Shown: positions 18,296-27,151, counted from the stretch's first letter. The stretch is 64,000 bases of DNA from Lachnospiraceae bacterium (GCA_017546025.1 JAFYYS010000022.1:97863-161862), one strand, 5' to 3'. Translations and numbers: made by a program. Notes: a model not told the origin generated them from the letters alone.

Positions 18296-18381
18296 ACAAG
18301 AAGGAGGGACCCGCGACGCGGGAGGATGCCTTCTTGTGAACGCGGATGGCGCGAACGAAGTTCGCCTTTAATCCGTCCGCG
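18296..18381 (+). other. Two GC-rich hairpins between tmRNA and its terminator
   Basis: Hairpin one has outer arms ACAAGAAGG (18296-18304) and CCTTCTTGT (18329-18337) with an inner CCCGC/GCGGG stem. Hairpin two has arms CGCGGA (18341-18346) and TCCGCG (18376-18381) around GCGAAC/GTTCGC. Neither is followed by a T run. They form a structured 3' tail of the ssrA precursor. Confidence 0.7.
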
Positions 18382-18415
18382 TACCCGCAGGGATGGTTTT
18401 GGTTCCGTTCTTATT

Positions 18416-18440
18416 ACCCGCGTTTTGCGGGTCTTTTTTT
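18416..18440 (+). terminator. Terminator of ssrA
   Basis: ACCCGC/GCGGGT stem (18416-18421, 18427-18432) followed by C and seven T. Confidence 0.88.
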
Positions 18441-18441
18441 A

Positions 18442-18470
18442 TTGACAAATGCCACCACGGTTGTTATATT
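18442..18470 (+). promoter_or_regulatory. Promoter of the GntR-clpC operon
   Basis: TTGACA at 18442-18447 starts immediately after the ssrA terminator; TATATT at 18465-18470; spacer 17 bases. There is no CtsR-type direct repeat and no CIRCE element near it. Confidence 0.82.
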
Positions 18471-18510
18471 TGTAATAGAACAGAAAAGACCCTGAAACGG
18501 GAGGTTCGTC

Positions 18511-18900
18511 ATGTATGTAACAATCGATTTTAACAGCGATGAAGCTTTCTATATTCAGCTGAAGAAGCAAATCATCATGGGCATTGCCATGGCGGAAATC
18601 AGGGAGGGGGACAGCCTTCCGAGCGTTCGTGACATGGCCGATGACATCGGCATCAACATGCATACCGTGAACAAGGCGTATGCGATCTTGAAGCAGGAGG
18701 GCTATTTAAAGCTCGATCGCAGAAGGGGTGCCGTGGTATGCCTTGATCCGGACCGCTTACGGGCTGTCAGCGAGACGCGTGCCCGCATGCGTGAGACGAT
18801 TGCCGGCGCGTTGTGCCGTGATCTGAGCCCGAAGGAGCTGCACACGATTCTCGATGAGGTGCTGGCGGAATTCGGGTATGCCGGAAACGAAAACGGTTAG
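18511..18900 (+). CDS. GntR-family (YtrA-type) transcriptional regulator
   Basis: 129 residues. The N-terminal winged helix-turn-helix is typical: AFYIQLKKQIIMGIAMAEIREGDSLPSVRDMADDIGINMHTVNKAYAILKQEGYL. It has only a short helical dimerisation tail (SPKELHTILDEVLAEFG), which is the YtrA arrangement. SD GGGAGG precedes the ATG at 18511. YtrA-type genes usually sit with an ABC transporter; here the gene is 24 bases ahead of clpC, so it may autoregulate and control that chaperone (inference). Confidence 0.9.
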   Translation: MYVTIDFNSDEAFYIQLKKQIIMGIAMAEIREGDSLPSVRDMADDIGINMHTVNKAYAILKQEGYLKLDRRRGAVVCLDPDRLRAVSETRARMRETIAGALCRDLSPKELHTILDEVLAEFGYAGNENG

Positions 18901-18924
18901 ATTTTCCATAAGAGGAGATTTTTC

Positions 18925-21336
18925 ATGAATTATACGGATGTCGCCGGGGAAATCCTGGCTTTGGCGGAGGACTATGCGCGGTCCCGGCATTGTGCTTATG
19001 TCGGAACGGAGCATATTCTTTATGCCCTTTTACAGGTGAAATCCTCGGTTCAGAAGATTCTCGAGGAGTATTTCACACAGGACTCCCTCGAGCTTTTGCT
19101 TGAGGTCATGGTGACCGGAGAGAGCAAGCACCACAGAAAGACCGAGCTTTCGCCCGAAGCCAAAAAGGTTTTGGAAAATGCGACGCGCATCTGCGAAAGC
19201 ATGAACATGGACCGCATCGGAGCCGGGCATATTCTGCTCGGAATCCTTCGCGAGAAGGATTGCATCGCGCTTCGTTTGATGAATACGCTTCAGATTAATC
19301 AGGAGAAGCTTTACAAAGAGACGCTTGCGTCAATGAATCTTTCAAAAGAGGAAATGAAGCAGCAGGTTGCTTCCGTGAAGGGCAGAAAAAAAGGCAATTC
19401 CGCGATTAAGGAATTCTGCTCCGACCTGACGGAGAAGGCTGAGGAAGGGCTTTTGGACCCGGTTATCGGCCGCAAGGAGGAAACGGACCGCATGATCCGG
19501 ATTCTGAGCCGCCGCACGAAGAACAATCCCTGTCTCGTCGGTGAGCCCGGTGTCGGCAAAACCGCTGTTGTCGAGGGACTTGCGCAGAGAATTGCGGACG
19601 GAACCGTTCCGGAGCATGTGAGGAACAAGCGGATTTATACGTTAAACATGGCCTCGATGGTGGCAGGCTCCAAATTCCGCGGTGAATTCGAGGAGAGAAT
19701 CCGCGGCGTAATCGACGAGGTCGTCAGTGACGGAAACATCATTCTGTTCATCGACGAGCTGCATACAATCATCGGCGCCGGTAGTGCCGAGGGTTCGCTT
19801 GACGCGGCCAACATTTTGAAACCCGTATTAAGCAGAGGCGGACTTCAGATCATCGGCGCAACGACGATGGCGGAATACCGCAAATATATCGAAAAGGATG
19901 CCGCACTGGAGCGCCGTTTCCAGCCGGTTACCGTAGAGGAAACCGACGAGAAGCAGACGGTTGAAATCTTAAAGGGACTCCGTCCCCGTTATGAAGCGCA
20001 TCACAGAGTCGTGTTAAGCGATGAAGCGCTGGAGGCGGCTGTCACGTATTCCAAGCGGTATATCACGGACCGTTTCCTTCCCGACAAGGCGATTGATGTC
20101 ATGGACGAGGCGGCCGGTTTTGTCAGACTGTCCGAGCGGGAAGGCAATGATTCCTTAAATGCGCTTGCCGCCGAAAAGCAGACGGTCATTGCCGAGAAGG
20201 AAGAGGCTTTTTCACAGGGACGTTTTGAGGAAGCGAAGAAGCTCGGCAGAAAGCAGAAGAGAATCGAGAATAAGATAGCAAAGCTGAATGCTTCCGCGCA
20301 GTCGGATCTTCCGAAGGTAACGGAGGAGGATGTTGCCCGCGTGATTTCCACCTGGACCGGTGTTCCGGTATTCAAGGTAACGCAGTCCGAGGGTGAGCGG
20401 CTTCTTCACATGGAGGAAGAACTGCATAAGCGTGTCATAGGACAGGACGAAGCGGTTACGACGGTTGCCAAGGCTGTTCGAAGAGGACGTGTCGGATTAA
20501 AGGACCCGAAGCGTCCGGTCGGTTCGTTCCTGTTCCTCGGACCTACGGGTGTCGGTAAGACCGAGCTTAGTAAGGCACTTGCCGAGGTACTGTTCGGGCA
20601 GGAAGACGCCTTGATTCGCGTCGACATGTCCGAATACATGGAAAAGCACAGTGTCTCCAAGTTTATCGGAAGCCCTCCCGGCTACGTCGGATTTGACGAA
20701 GGCGGGCAGCTTTCGGACCGCGTCCGCAAAAAGCCTTATTCCGTCATTCTGTTTGATGAGATTGAGAAGGCTCATCCGGACGTATTCAACATCCTTTTGC
20801 AGGTGCTCGACGACGGCCGGATTACCGATTCGACAGGCCGCCTGGTTGACTTTAAGAACACGGTCATCATCATGACGAGTAATGCCGGCGCGCAGAACAT
20901 CGTGGAGCCGAAGCTTCTCGGCTTCGGCGCGAAGACCGATGCGGACGCCGATTACAACCGCATGAAGAATGCCGTCATGGAAGAAGTAAAGCGTCTGTTC
21001 CGCCCCGAATTCATCAACCGAATCGACGAGATACTGGTGTTCCGGACGCTTTCCGACGACGAGCTTCGTAAGATTGTCGGACTGCTTACGGAAACACTCG
21101 TGAAGAGGGCAAAGGAGAACTACGGCATCACGCTGACGATTGACGAGTCCGTGAAGGCACATATCGCCGAAAAAGGACATGACACGAAATACGGCGCAAG
21201 ACCGTTAAAAAGAGCCATCCGTGAGGATCTGGAGGATTATCTCGCAGAGGCCATATTAAGCGGCAGCATTAAGCCGAACAGCAGCCTGGTCATCACCTAC
21301 GACAGGGATAAAGGATATCAGTATGGCGAAAGATAA
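18925..21336 (+). CDS. clpC: ClpC-type AAA+ ATPase
   Basis: Hsp100 unfoldase that feeds substrates to ClpP. 803 residues: two N-terminal Clp repeats (1-145, e.g. CAYVGTEHILYALL and MDRIGAGHILLGIL), AAA1 with Walker A GEPGVGKT (about residue 207), a UVR-type helical segment (about 425-460, KEEAFSQGRFEEAKKLGRKQ), and AAA2 with GPTGVGKT (about 542) and DEIEKAHPDV. The UVR segment identifies ClpC rather than ClpA or ClpB. The usual neighbours ctsR, mcsA and mcsB are absent, replaced upstream by a GntR gene. The 3' end overlaps radA by 14 bases. Confidence 0.95.
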   Translation: MNYTDVAGEILALAEDYARSRHCAYVGTEHILYALLQVKSSVQKILEEYFTQDSLELLLEVMVTGESKHHRKTELSPEAKKVLENATRICESMNMDRIGAGHILLGILREKDCIALRLMNTLQINQEKLYKETLASMNLSKEEMKQQVASVKGRKKGNSAIKEFCSDLTEKAEEGLLDPVIGRKEETDRMIRILSRRTKNNPCLVGEPGVGKTAVVEGLAQRIADGTVPEHVRNKRIYTLNMASMVAGSKFRGEFEERIRGVIDEVVSDGNIILFIDELHTIIGAGSAEGSLDAANILKPVLSRGGLQIIGATTMAEYRKYIEKDAALERRFQPVTVEETDEKQTVEILKGLRPRYEAHHRVVLSDEALEAAVTYSKRYITDRFLPDKAIDVMDEAAGFVRLSEREGNDSLNALAAEKQTVIAEKEEAFSQGRFEEAKKLGRKQKRIENKIAKLNASAQSDLPKVTEEDVARVISTWTGVPVFKVTQSEGERLLHMEEELHKRVIGQDEAVTTVAKAVRRGRVGLKDPKRPVGSFLFLGPTGVGKTELSKALAEVLFGQEDALIRVDMSEYMEKHSVSKFIGSPPGYVGFDEGGQLSDRVRKKPYSVILFDEIEKAHPDVFNILLQVLDDGRITDSTGRLVDFKNTVIIMTSNAGAQNIVEPKLLGFGAKTDADADYNRMKNAVMEEVKRLFRPEFINRIDEILVFRTLSDDELRKIVGLLTETLVKRAKENYGITLTIDESVKAHIAEKGHDTKYGARPLKRAIREDLEDYLAEAILSGSIKPNSSLVITYDRDKGYQYGER

Positions 21337-22690
21337 AACTGTTTTTTTCTGTACGGAATGCGGCGCCGAGTTCTCGAAATGGGCCGGCCAGTGTTCCGCA
21401 TGCAAAGCCTGGAACAGCATCGTGGAAGCACCGAAGGAACGGAAGAAATCCGCACCCTCCGTGCCGTTTAGGAAGAACGATCCGGTTCCGCTCGGAAAGA
21501 TTTCCGCTGAAGACGAAAAAAGAACCGAAACCGGCATGAAGGAACTCGACCGCGTTCTGGGCGGCGGCATCGTGGCAGGCTCTTTGGTGCTTGCTTCCGG
21601 TGACCCCGGCATCGGCAAATCCACGCTTTTACTTCAGATGTGCCGCAACTTAAGTGAGCGGGACATCCCTGTTTTTTATGTTTCCGGTGAGGAATCGCTC
21701 CGTCAGGTGAAGCTTCGCGCAAACCGGATCGGTGCCTTCGGCGACAATATGCTTTTCCTCGCGGAAAATGACATGGATAACATCCGTGAGCACCTGATGA
21801 GCATCAAGCCCGCCGTTGCGGTCATCGACTCGATTCAGACGATGGTTCTGCCGGGACTTGATTCCCCTGCAGGCAGCATCACGCAGATCAAAGAAATCAC
21901 TTCCTTCCTACTGCGGCTTGCAAAAGAGGAGGAGATTACGGTATTCGTTGTCGGTCATGTGACAAAGGAAGGTTCGGTTGCCGGACCGAGAATGCTTGAA
22001 CATATGGTGGATACTGTGTTATACTTCGAAGGAGATACCACGACCCCGTACCGCATCCTCCGTTCCGTGAAGAACCGTTTCGGCTCGACGAACGAAATCG
22101 GCGTTTTCTCCATGGAGAGAAACGGTCTGATTGAGGTCGAGAACCCGTCCGCGCATATGCTTTCGGGCATGCCGGAGGCGGAACCCGGCTCGATCGTTGC
22201 CGTGACACTCGAAGGAACGAGACCGATTCTCGTGGAGGTACAGGCGCTTGTCTGCCGGACAAGCTTTAATTTCCCGAGAAGAACGGCGCAGGGAACGGAT
22301 ACGAACCGGATGAACCTGATGCTTGCGGTTTTAGAAAAACGGCTCGGCCTCGGGCTTTCCGGCTGCGATGTCTACGTGAATGTGGCTGGCGGCATGAAGG
22401 TCACGGAGCCGGCGATTGACATGGGAATCGTGCTTTCGGTGATCTCCGGTTACGCCAACCAGACGCTTCCGGAGAAGACGGCAGCCTTCGGGGAGGTCGG
22501 TCTGATCGGTGAGGTACGTTCGGTGCCTCAGGCGGCGCTTCGCGTAAAGGAAGCCGCAAAACTCGGGTATCATACCTGCATCATGCCGAAGTGCGATGCG
22601 GATAAGCTTGATAAGAATACCGCTTCGGGCATCCGGATCATCGGGGTGTCCAATGTGAGGGATTTGAAGAAATTACTTGCGGAATCGTAA
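21323..22690 (+). CDS. radA: DNA repair protein RadA (Sms)
   Basis: RecA-like branch-migration ATPase for recombination intermediates, 455 residues. A four-cysteine zinc finger (CTECGAEFSKWAGQCSAC) opens the protein. Walker A GDPGIGKST follows at about residue 93, then the RadA-specific KNRFGSTNEIG. The C-terminal Lon-protease-like domain includes YVNVAGGMKVTEPAIDMGI. ATG 21323 overlaps the clpC end; clpC-radA linkage is common in Firmicutes. Confidence 0.97.
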   Translation: MAKDKTVFFCTECGAEFSKWAGQCSACKAWNSIVEAPKERKKSAPSVPFRKNDPVPLGKISAEDEKRTETGMKELDRVLGGGIVAGSLVLASGDPGIGKSTLLLQMCRNLSERDIPVFYVSGEESLRQVKLRANRIGAFGDNMLFLAENDMDNIREHLMSIKPAVAVIDSIQTMVLPGLDSPAGSITQIKEITSFLLRLAKEEEITVFVVGHVTKEGSVAGPRMLEHMVDTVLYFEGDTTTPYRILRSVKNRFGSTNEIGVFSMERNGLIEVENPSAHMLSGMPEAEPGSIVAVTLEGTRPILVEVQALVCRTSFNFPRRTAQGTDTNRMNLMLAVLEKRLGLGLSGCDVYVNVAGGMKVTEPAIDMGIVLSVISGYANQTLPEKTAAFGEVGLIGEVRSVPQAALRVKEAAKLGYHTCIMPKCDADKLDKNTASGIRIIGVSNVRDLKKLLAES

Positions 22691-22726
22691 GCAGTTGGAG
22701 TGCATTGCATTCCGGAAAGGAACTCC

Positions 22727-24118
22727 ATGAAAAGAAAAGGCGTTTCCATATTGCTTCTTTGTGTGCTTTTGACTTCGCTTTTAACCGGTTGCGGAAACTC
22801 GGCGAAAAAGCGTGAAAAAGCAAGAGAAGACTATGCCTTTTGCGAGCATATCGTATCCATCAGCTCTCTTGTGCAGGAAGGTGATCTGCCGGAGTCCGTT
22901 TTGGATCCGGAAGGCTTCTATGCGGTTAAGGAGAATATTTACGTTAGAGGAGATTCCGGCAACATCCGTGAAAAAGCGAACACGGAATCCAAGCTCATTG
23001 CCATTGCGCCTTACGGGACGAGACTTGTCCGGACCGGAATCGGTACGAACGGCTGGGACCGTGTAGAGTATGAGGACCGGACCTGCTATATCAGCCACGA
23101 CCTTGTTACGACGGTTCCGATCAAAACCGGCAAGAGCTTTGATTATTCCGTCGCGGCGATGTCCATCGTGGAAACGAGACACCAGCAGTATTCCTATGAT
23201 GACCTTTGCACGGATTTGAACGAGCTTCGTGAGAATTACGGAAGTAAGATGCATCTGAACTGCATCGGCATTTCCGCGGATAACCGCAGTATCTTCGAAA
23301 TTGTCATCGGAACGGAAAATGCCAAGAAGGACATTTACTTCATCGCAGGCCTTTGCGGTGCCGAATATATGACGTCTTTGGTCATCATGAAGCAGGTGGA
23401 ATATTTCCTCCATTATTACGATGCCGGAGATTACGAAGGATATGCTTATTCCGATTTGTTCGACAGTGTCCGCGTCCATGTCGTTCCGATGCTGAATCCG
23501 GACGGCGTGAATCTCGCGCAGCATTTCTTCAGCGGCATTCACGATGAGGATATCAAGAAGCGAATCAAGGAATGGTACGACCGTGACCAGTCCGCCGGCG
23601 GCATCAATCTGAATCTGGACAATTACCTCAGATTTTTCTTCGCCAATGCAAAGGGTGTTGATCTGCGGAAGAATTTCCCGTATCAGTGGGACCTTGTCTC
23701 CACGACGGCGTATCCGACTTCGAACGGATACCGTGGCGATTATGCCGGAAGCGAGGCGGAGGTTAAGTCAATTGTTCATGCTTTGCAGGAATGCAAACCC
23801 GAGATTGTCATCACATATCATACGACGGGCAGCCGTCTGTTCTACAATTACGGTCAGCCGGACGAAATCCTTTCCGTAGCGAAGAATTACGGTCTGTATC
23901 TCGGCAAGCTGATGACGTACGAGGCATCGGAGAAGAAACTGATTGAAGACGGCTACGGCACGCTTTCGGGTTACTGCAACAACGTTCTTCGGATTCCGGC
24001 GCTTACCGTGAATCTCGGAAACGGCGCGGCGCCTCTTGCCCTTACCGAATTCAATGCCATCTGGAATGCGACAAGAGAGTCCTGGTCCGCACTTCAGGTG
24101 AAGATGATTGATTGGTAA
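22727..24118 (+). CDS. SH3-M14 carboxypeptidase-like lipoprotein, probable pseudoenzyme
   Basis: 463 residues from ATG 22727 (SD GGAAAGGA). The signal peptide ends LLTSLLTGC, giving a lipidated Cys. An SH3-type domain follows (about 65-135, YVRGDSGNIREKANTESKLI). The rest is an M14 metallocarboxypeptidase fold from about residue 160, recognisable by MLNPDGVNLAQ, GVDLRKNFPYQW and ITYHTTGSRLFYNYG. Key sites are changed. The first zinc motif H-x-x-E reads C-G-A-E (AGLCGAEYMTS). The substrate Asn-Arg pair of GVDLNRNF reads Arg-Lys. The general-base Glu position reads Asn (LTVNLGNGAAP). It is therefore likely a cell-surface binding protein rather than a peptidase; an altered metal site is the alternative. 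Confidence 0.82.
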   Translation: MKRKGVSILLLCVLLTSLLTGCGNSAKKREKAREDYAFCEHIVSISSLVQEGDLPESVLDPEGFYAVKENIYVRGDSGNIREKANTESKLIAIAPYGTRLVRTGIGTNGWDRVEYEDRTCYISHDLVTTVPIKTGKSFDYSVAAMSIVETRHQQYSYDDLCTDLNELRENYGSKMHLNCIGISADNRSIFEIVIGTENAKKDIYFIAGLCGAEYMTSLVIMKQVEYFLHYYDAGDYEGYAYSDLFDSVRVHVVPMLNPDGVNLAQHFFSGIHDEDIKKRIKEWYDRDQSAGGINLNLDNYLRFFFANAKGVDLRKNFPYQWDLVSTTAYPTSNGYRGDYAGSEAEVKSIVHALQECKPEIVITYHTTGSRLFYNYGQPDEILSVAKNYGLYLGKLMTYEASEKKLIEDGYGTLSGYCNNVLRIPALTVNLGNGAAPLALTEFNAIWNATRESWSALQVKMIDW

Positions 24119-24136
24119 AAACGTTGCATTTTCCTA

Positions 24137-24165
24137 TTGACATTACGGAAAAGCTGTTGTAGTAT
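24137..24165 (+). promoter_or_regulatory. Promoter of the T-box transcript
   Basis: TTGACA at 24137-24142, 17-base spacer, TAGTAT at 24160-24165. Confidence 0.82.
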
Positions 24166-24170
24166 GTGGA

Positions 24171-24432
24171 ACAGTAATTCATATTTTGCGTTGAAGAGGA
24201 ATAGTACCGAACCGTTTCGGTTTCAGAAAGCTGCCGGTTGATGCGAGGCAGTCGGGAAACATTCGGGAACTCGCCTTGGAGCTGCGGGTTGAAGACCTTT
24301 GGTTGTGTAGATACCGCCGGATTCCCACCGTTATCGGGGAAGGACATGATAGTGTCCGGTGAGAGCATGCTTGGCATGAAATAGAGTGGTACCACGTTTA
24401 CGCGCCTCTATCCGAAAGGGTAGAGGCTTTTC
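24171..24432 (+). promoter_or_regulatory. T-box riboswitch (tRNA-sensing leader)
   Basis: The antiterminator carries the T-box ATAGAGTGGTACCACG (24381-24396). Its TAGAG can pair with CTCTA (24406-24410), competing with a 10-bp terminator (24404-24413 with 24418-24427) followed by TTTTCTG. Stem I shows the AGTA loop-E motif at 24203-24206. TGGT in the T-box bulge pairs with a tRNA ending A-CCA, which argues against Asp, Asn, Gly, Cys and His. By analogy with the glyQS leader, the specifier after GAAG would be ACC (24295-24297, threonine). That codon reading is tentative. Confidence 0.92.
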
Positions 24433-24461
24433 TGTTGTTTAAAACAATTCGGAGGTAATGT

Positions 24462-26984
24462 ATGAAAATCAGCTTTTCCACAATCGGTTGTCCCGACTAT
24501 TCCTGGACCGACATCTACACGATGGCCAAGGACCTCGGCTATCACGGCGTGGAGATCCGCGGACTCGGCGAGCACATCAGCGCCTACAAGGCAAAGCCTT
24601 TTTCAGAGGCAAATGTGAAAGCGACCGCCAAGAGACTTCAGGATATCGGTCTTGAGATTTCCTGCTTTTCTTCGGGATGCCCGTTAAAGTATAAGGACCG
24701 CCTTGATAAGTCTATTGAGGAACTTACCGAGTATGCTAAGTTAGCGAACGTTTTCGGCACCTGCTACATCCGTGTTCTGGCCGACGAGAATCCGAAGCCG
24801 GAGGGCGATGTTGACGACGATGCCATCATTGAAGCACTGAAGCGCCTGAGCCCGATTGCCGAGCAGTATAATGTCACGATGTGCGTGGAGACGAACGGTG
24901 TTTACTCCGATACGATGCGTCTGCGCCGCGTTCTGGATGCGGTCGGAAGCAGAAAGATTGCTGCTTTGTGGGACATTCACCATCCGTACCGCAACTGCGG
25001 CGAGTCTCCCGAGACGACGGTAGCCAATCTCGGCGAATATATTAAGTATGTGCATGTAAAGGATTCCGTTGAGACGAACGGAAAGATCACCTATCAGATG
25101 ATGGGACAGGGCGACATGCCTCTTAAGGAAGCCTTTGATGCGCTTTTGAGCATGCATTATACCGGTTATGTATCGCTTGAATGGGTAAAGCGCTGGAGCA
25201 AAGAGCTTGCCGATGCATGGGTGGTATTCCCGCAGTTTGCCCATTACATGGAGCCGTATAAGACCGTTCATAAGAACCCGCTTCAGACCGATAACCGCGG
25301 AACCGGTCATTATATCTGGCCGAAGAACCATCTGATTCCGTATACGTTCCCGGATGTACTGGACCGTATCTGTGAAGTGTTCCCGACGCAATACGCTTTC
25401 CGTTATACCGAACTCGATTATACGAGAACGTATCCGGAATTCCGTGACGATGTCGATAATTTCGCAAGAGCGCTCATTTCCATCGGTGTCAAGAAGGGCG
25501 ACCATGTTGCCATCTGGGCAACGAATGTTCCGGCCTGGTATATCACGTTCTGGGCTACGACGAAGATCGGTGCCGTTCTGGTTACCGTCAACACCGCTTA
25601 TAAGAACCACGAGATTGAATACCTGCTTCGCCAGTCCGACACGCATACGCTTGTCATGATTGACGGATTCAAGGACTGCAACTACGTGGAAATTATGAAT
25701 GCGCTCTGTCCCGAGCTCGAGACGAGTGTGCCCGGCGAGCTGCATTCAAAGAGACTGCCTTGCCTTCGTAACATCATTACCGTGGACAGCCGCCAGAAGG
25801 GCTGCTTTACATGGGATGAGGTTCTGGAACTCGGTCAGGATGTTCCGTATACCGAGGTGGAGAACCGCCGTAAGATGATTGACAAGGACGATGTGTGCAA
25901 CATGCAGTACACAAGCGGCACGACCGGTTTCCCGAAGGGCGTCATGCTTACGCACTATAACGTTGTCAACAACGGTAAGGCAATCGGCGACTGCATGGAT
26001 CTTTCCACGGCAGACCGCATGATGATTCAGGTTCCGATGTTCCATTGCTTCGGCATGGTGCTTGCCATGACCGCTTCCATCACGCACGGTGTTACGATGA
26101 GCCCGATCCCGGCATTTTCCCCGAGAAAAGGACTCAATTGCATCAATCAGGAGAAGATTACGTGCTTCCACGGTGTTCCGACGATGTTCATCGCAATGCT
26201 CGGACACGAGAACTTCGCTACGACCGACTTCAGCCATATGCGTACCGGCATCATGGCAGGAAGCCCCTGCCCGATTAAGGCGATGCAGGATGTCATCGAG
26301 AAGATGCATATGCCTGAAATCTGCATTACGTACGGCCAGACCGAGGCTTCGCCTGCTACAACGATGAGCAAGACGACCGATACGATTGAAACCCGTGTGA
26401 ATACGGTCGGCGGACCGATTTACGGCGTGGAATGTAAGATTGTCGATCCCGAGACCGGAGAGGATCTTCCGGACAATGTGGACGGTGAGTTCGTGGCGCG
26501 CGGTTATAACATCATGAAGGGCTACTATAAGATGCCCGAGGCTACCGCAGCCGCCATCGACGAGAAGGGCTGGCTTCATACCGGAGACCTTGCAAGACGT
26601 CTTCCGGACGGCAACTATAAGATTACCGGACGTATCAAGGATATGATTATCCGCGGCGGAGAGAATATCTACCCGAAGGAGATTGAAGACTTCCTTTATA
26701 CGCATCCGAAGATTAACGATGTTCAGGTCATCGGTGTGCCGGATAAGGATTACGGCGAGGAAATCATGGCCTGCGTCATCTTAAAGCCCGGCGAGGAAGC
26801 GACCGAAGAGGAAATCAAGGATTATGTAAAAGCCAATATGGCCAAGCATAAGGTTCCGCGTTACGTGGATTTCATGGACAGCTTCCCGATGAACGCTGCC
26901 GGAAAGATTCTGAAATATAAGATGCGTGAGGAAGCCGTTGAGCGGCATAACCTGCATCAGGCCAATAAGATTGAGACTGCTTAA
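24462..26984 (+). CDS. Fusion: sugar-phosphate isomerase/epimerase TIM barrel + AMP-dependent acyl-CoA synthetase/ligase
   Basis: 840 residues, SD GGAGG. Residues 1-275 form an AP-endonuclease-2-type TIM barrel (sugar isomerase/epimerase, hydroxypyruvate isomerase-like). Its metal ligands are visible in CVETNG, WDIHHPYRN, YVHVKDS and GYVSLEW. Residues about 283-835 form an adenylate-forming ligase: A3 loop YTSGTTGFPKGV, A5 YGQTEASP, A7 TGDLARR, A8 GRIKDMIIRGGENIYPKEIE and the catalytic lysine in NAAGKILKY. Both halves keep their active residues. The ligase resembles medium- or long-chain acyl-CoA synthetases, but the substrate is unknown. Control by a T-box suggests a role tied to an amino acid (inference). 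Confidence 0.88.
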   Translation: MKISFSTIGCPDYSWTDIYTMAKDLGYHGVEIRGLGEHISAYKAKPFSEANVKATAKRLQDIGLEISCFSSGCPLKYKDRLDKSIEELTEYAKLANVFGTCYIRVLADENPKPEGDVDDDAIIEALKRLSPIAEQYNVTMCVETNGVYSDTMRLRRVLDAVGSRKIAALWDIHHPYRNCGESPETTVANLGEYIKYVHVKDSVETNGKITYQMMGQGDMPLKEAFDALLSMHYTGYVSLEWVKRWSKELADAWVVFPQFAHYMEPYKTVHKNPLQTDNRGTGHYIWPKNHLIPYTFPDVLDRICEVFPTQYAFRYTELDYTRTYPEFRDDVDNFARALISIGVKKGDHVAIWATNVPAWYITFWATTKIGAVLVTVNTAYKNHEIEYLLRQSDTHTLVMIDGFKDCNYVEIMNALCPELETSVPGELHSKRLPCLRNIITVDSRQKGCFTWDEVLELGQDVPYTEVENRRKMIDKDDVCNMQYTSGTTGFPKGVMLTHYNVVNNGKAIGDCMDLSTADRMMIQVPMFHCFGMVLAMTASITHGVTMSPIPAFSPRKGLNCINQEKITCFHGVPTMFIAMLGHENFATTDFSHMRTGIMAGSPCPIKAMQDVIEKMHMPEICITYGQTEASPATTMSKTTDTIETRVNTVGGPIYGVECKIVDPETGEDLPDNVDGEFVARGYNIMKGYYKMPEATAAAIDEKGWLHTGDLARRLPDGNYKITGRIKDMIIRGGENIYPKEIEDFLYTHPKINDVQVIGVPDKDYGEEIMACVILKPGEEATEEEIKDYVKANMAKHKVPRYVDFMDSFPMNAAGKILKYKMREEAVERHNLHQANKIETA

Positions 26985-27025
26985 CAAAGGCAGAGGCGTC
27001 ACATTTTTCATAATGCATTTTTATG

Positions 27026-27054
27026 TTGACAATTCAGGGTATCTGTTGTAAGAT
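27026..27054 (+). promoter_or_regulatory. Promoter of tRNA-Trp
   Basis: TTGACA at 27026-27031 and TAAGAT at 27049-27054, 17-base spacer, 24 bases ahead of the tRNA. Confidence 0.85.
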
Positions 27055-27077
27055 ATGGAAGCGTTGTGAAAATGCCT

Positions 27078-27150
27078 AGGGGTATAGTTCAGCTGGTAGA
27101 ATAACGGTCTCCAAAACCGCAGGTCGTGGGTTCGAATCCTACTGCCCCTG
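27078..27150 (+). tRNA. tRNA-Trp (anticodon CCA)
   Basis: 73 bases. Acceptor stem AGGGGTA (27078-27084) pairs with TGCCCCT (27143-27149). The anticodon loop is CTCCAAA with anticodon CCA; the T-loop is TTCGAAT. The discriminator is G, as expected for tryptophan. CCA is not encoded. Confidence 0.96.
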
Positions 27151-27151
27151 T

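Noticed and set aside
24294..24296. GAC (aspartate) as the T-box specifier
   Set aside because: The T-box bulge TGGT matches a tRNA with discriminator A, whereas tRNA-Asp normally has G; ACC one base later is preferred, still tentative.
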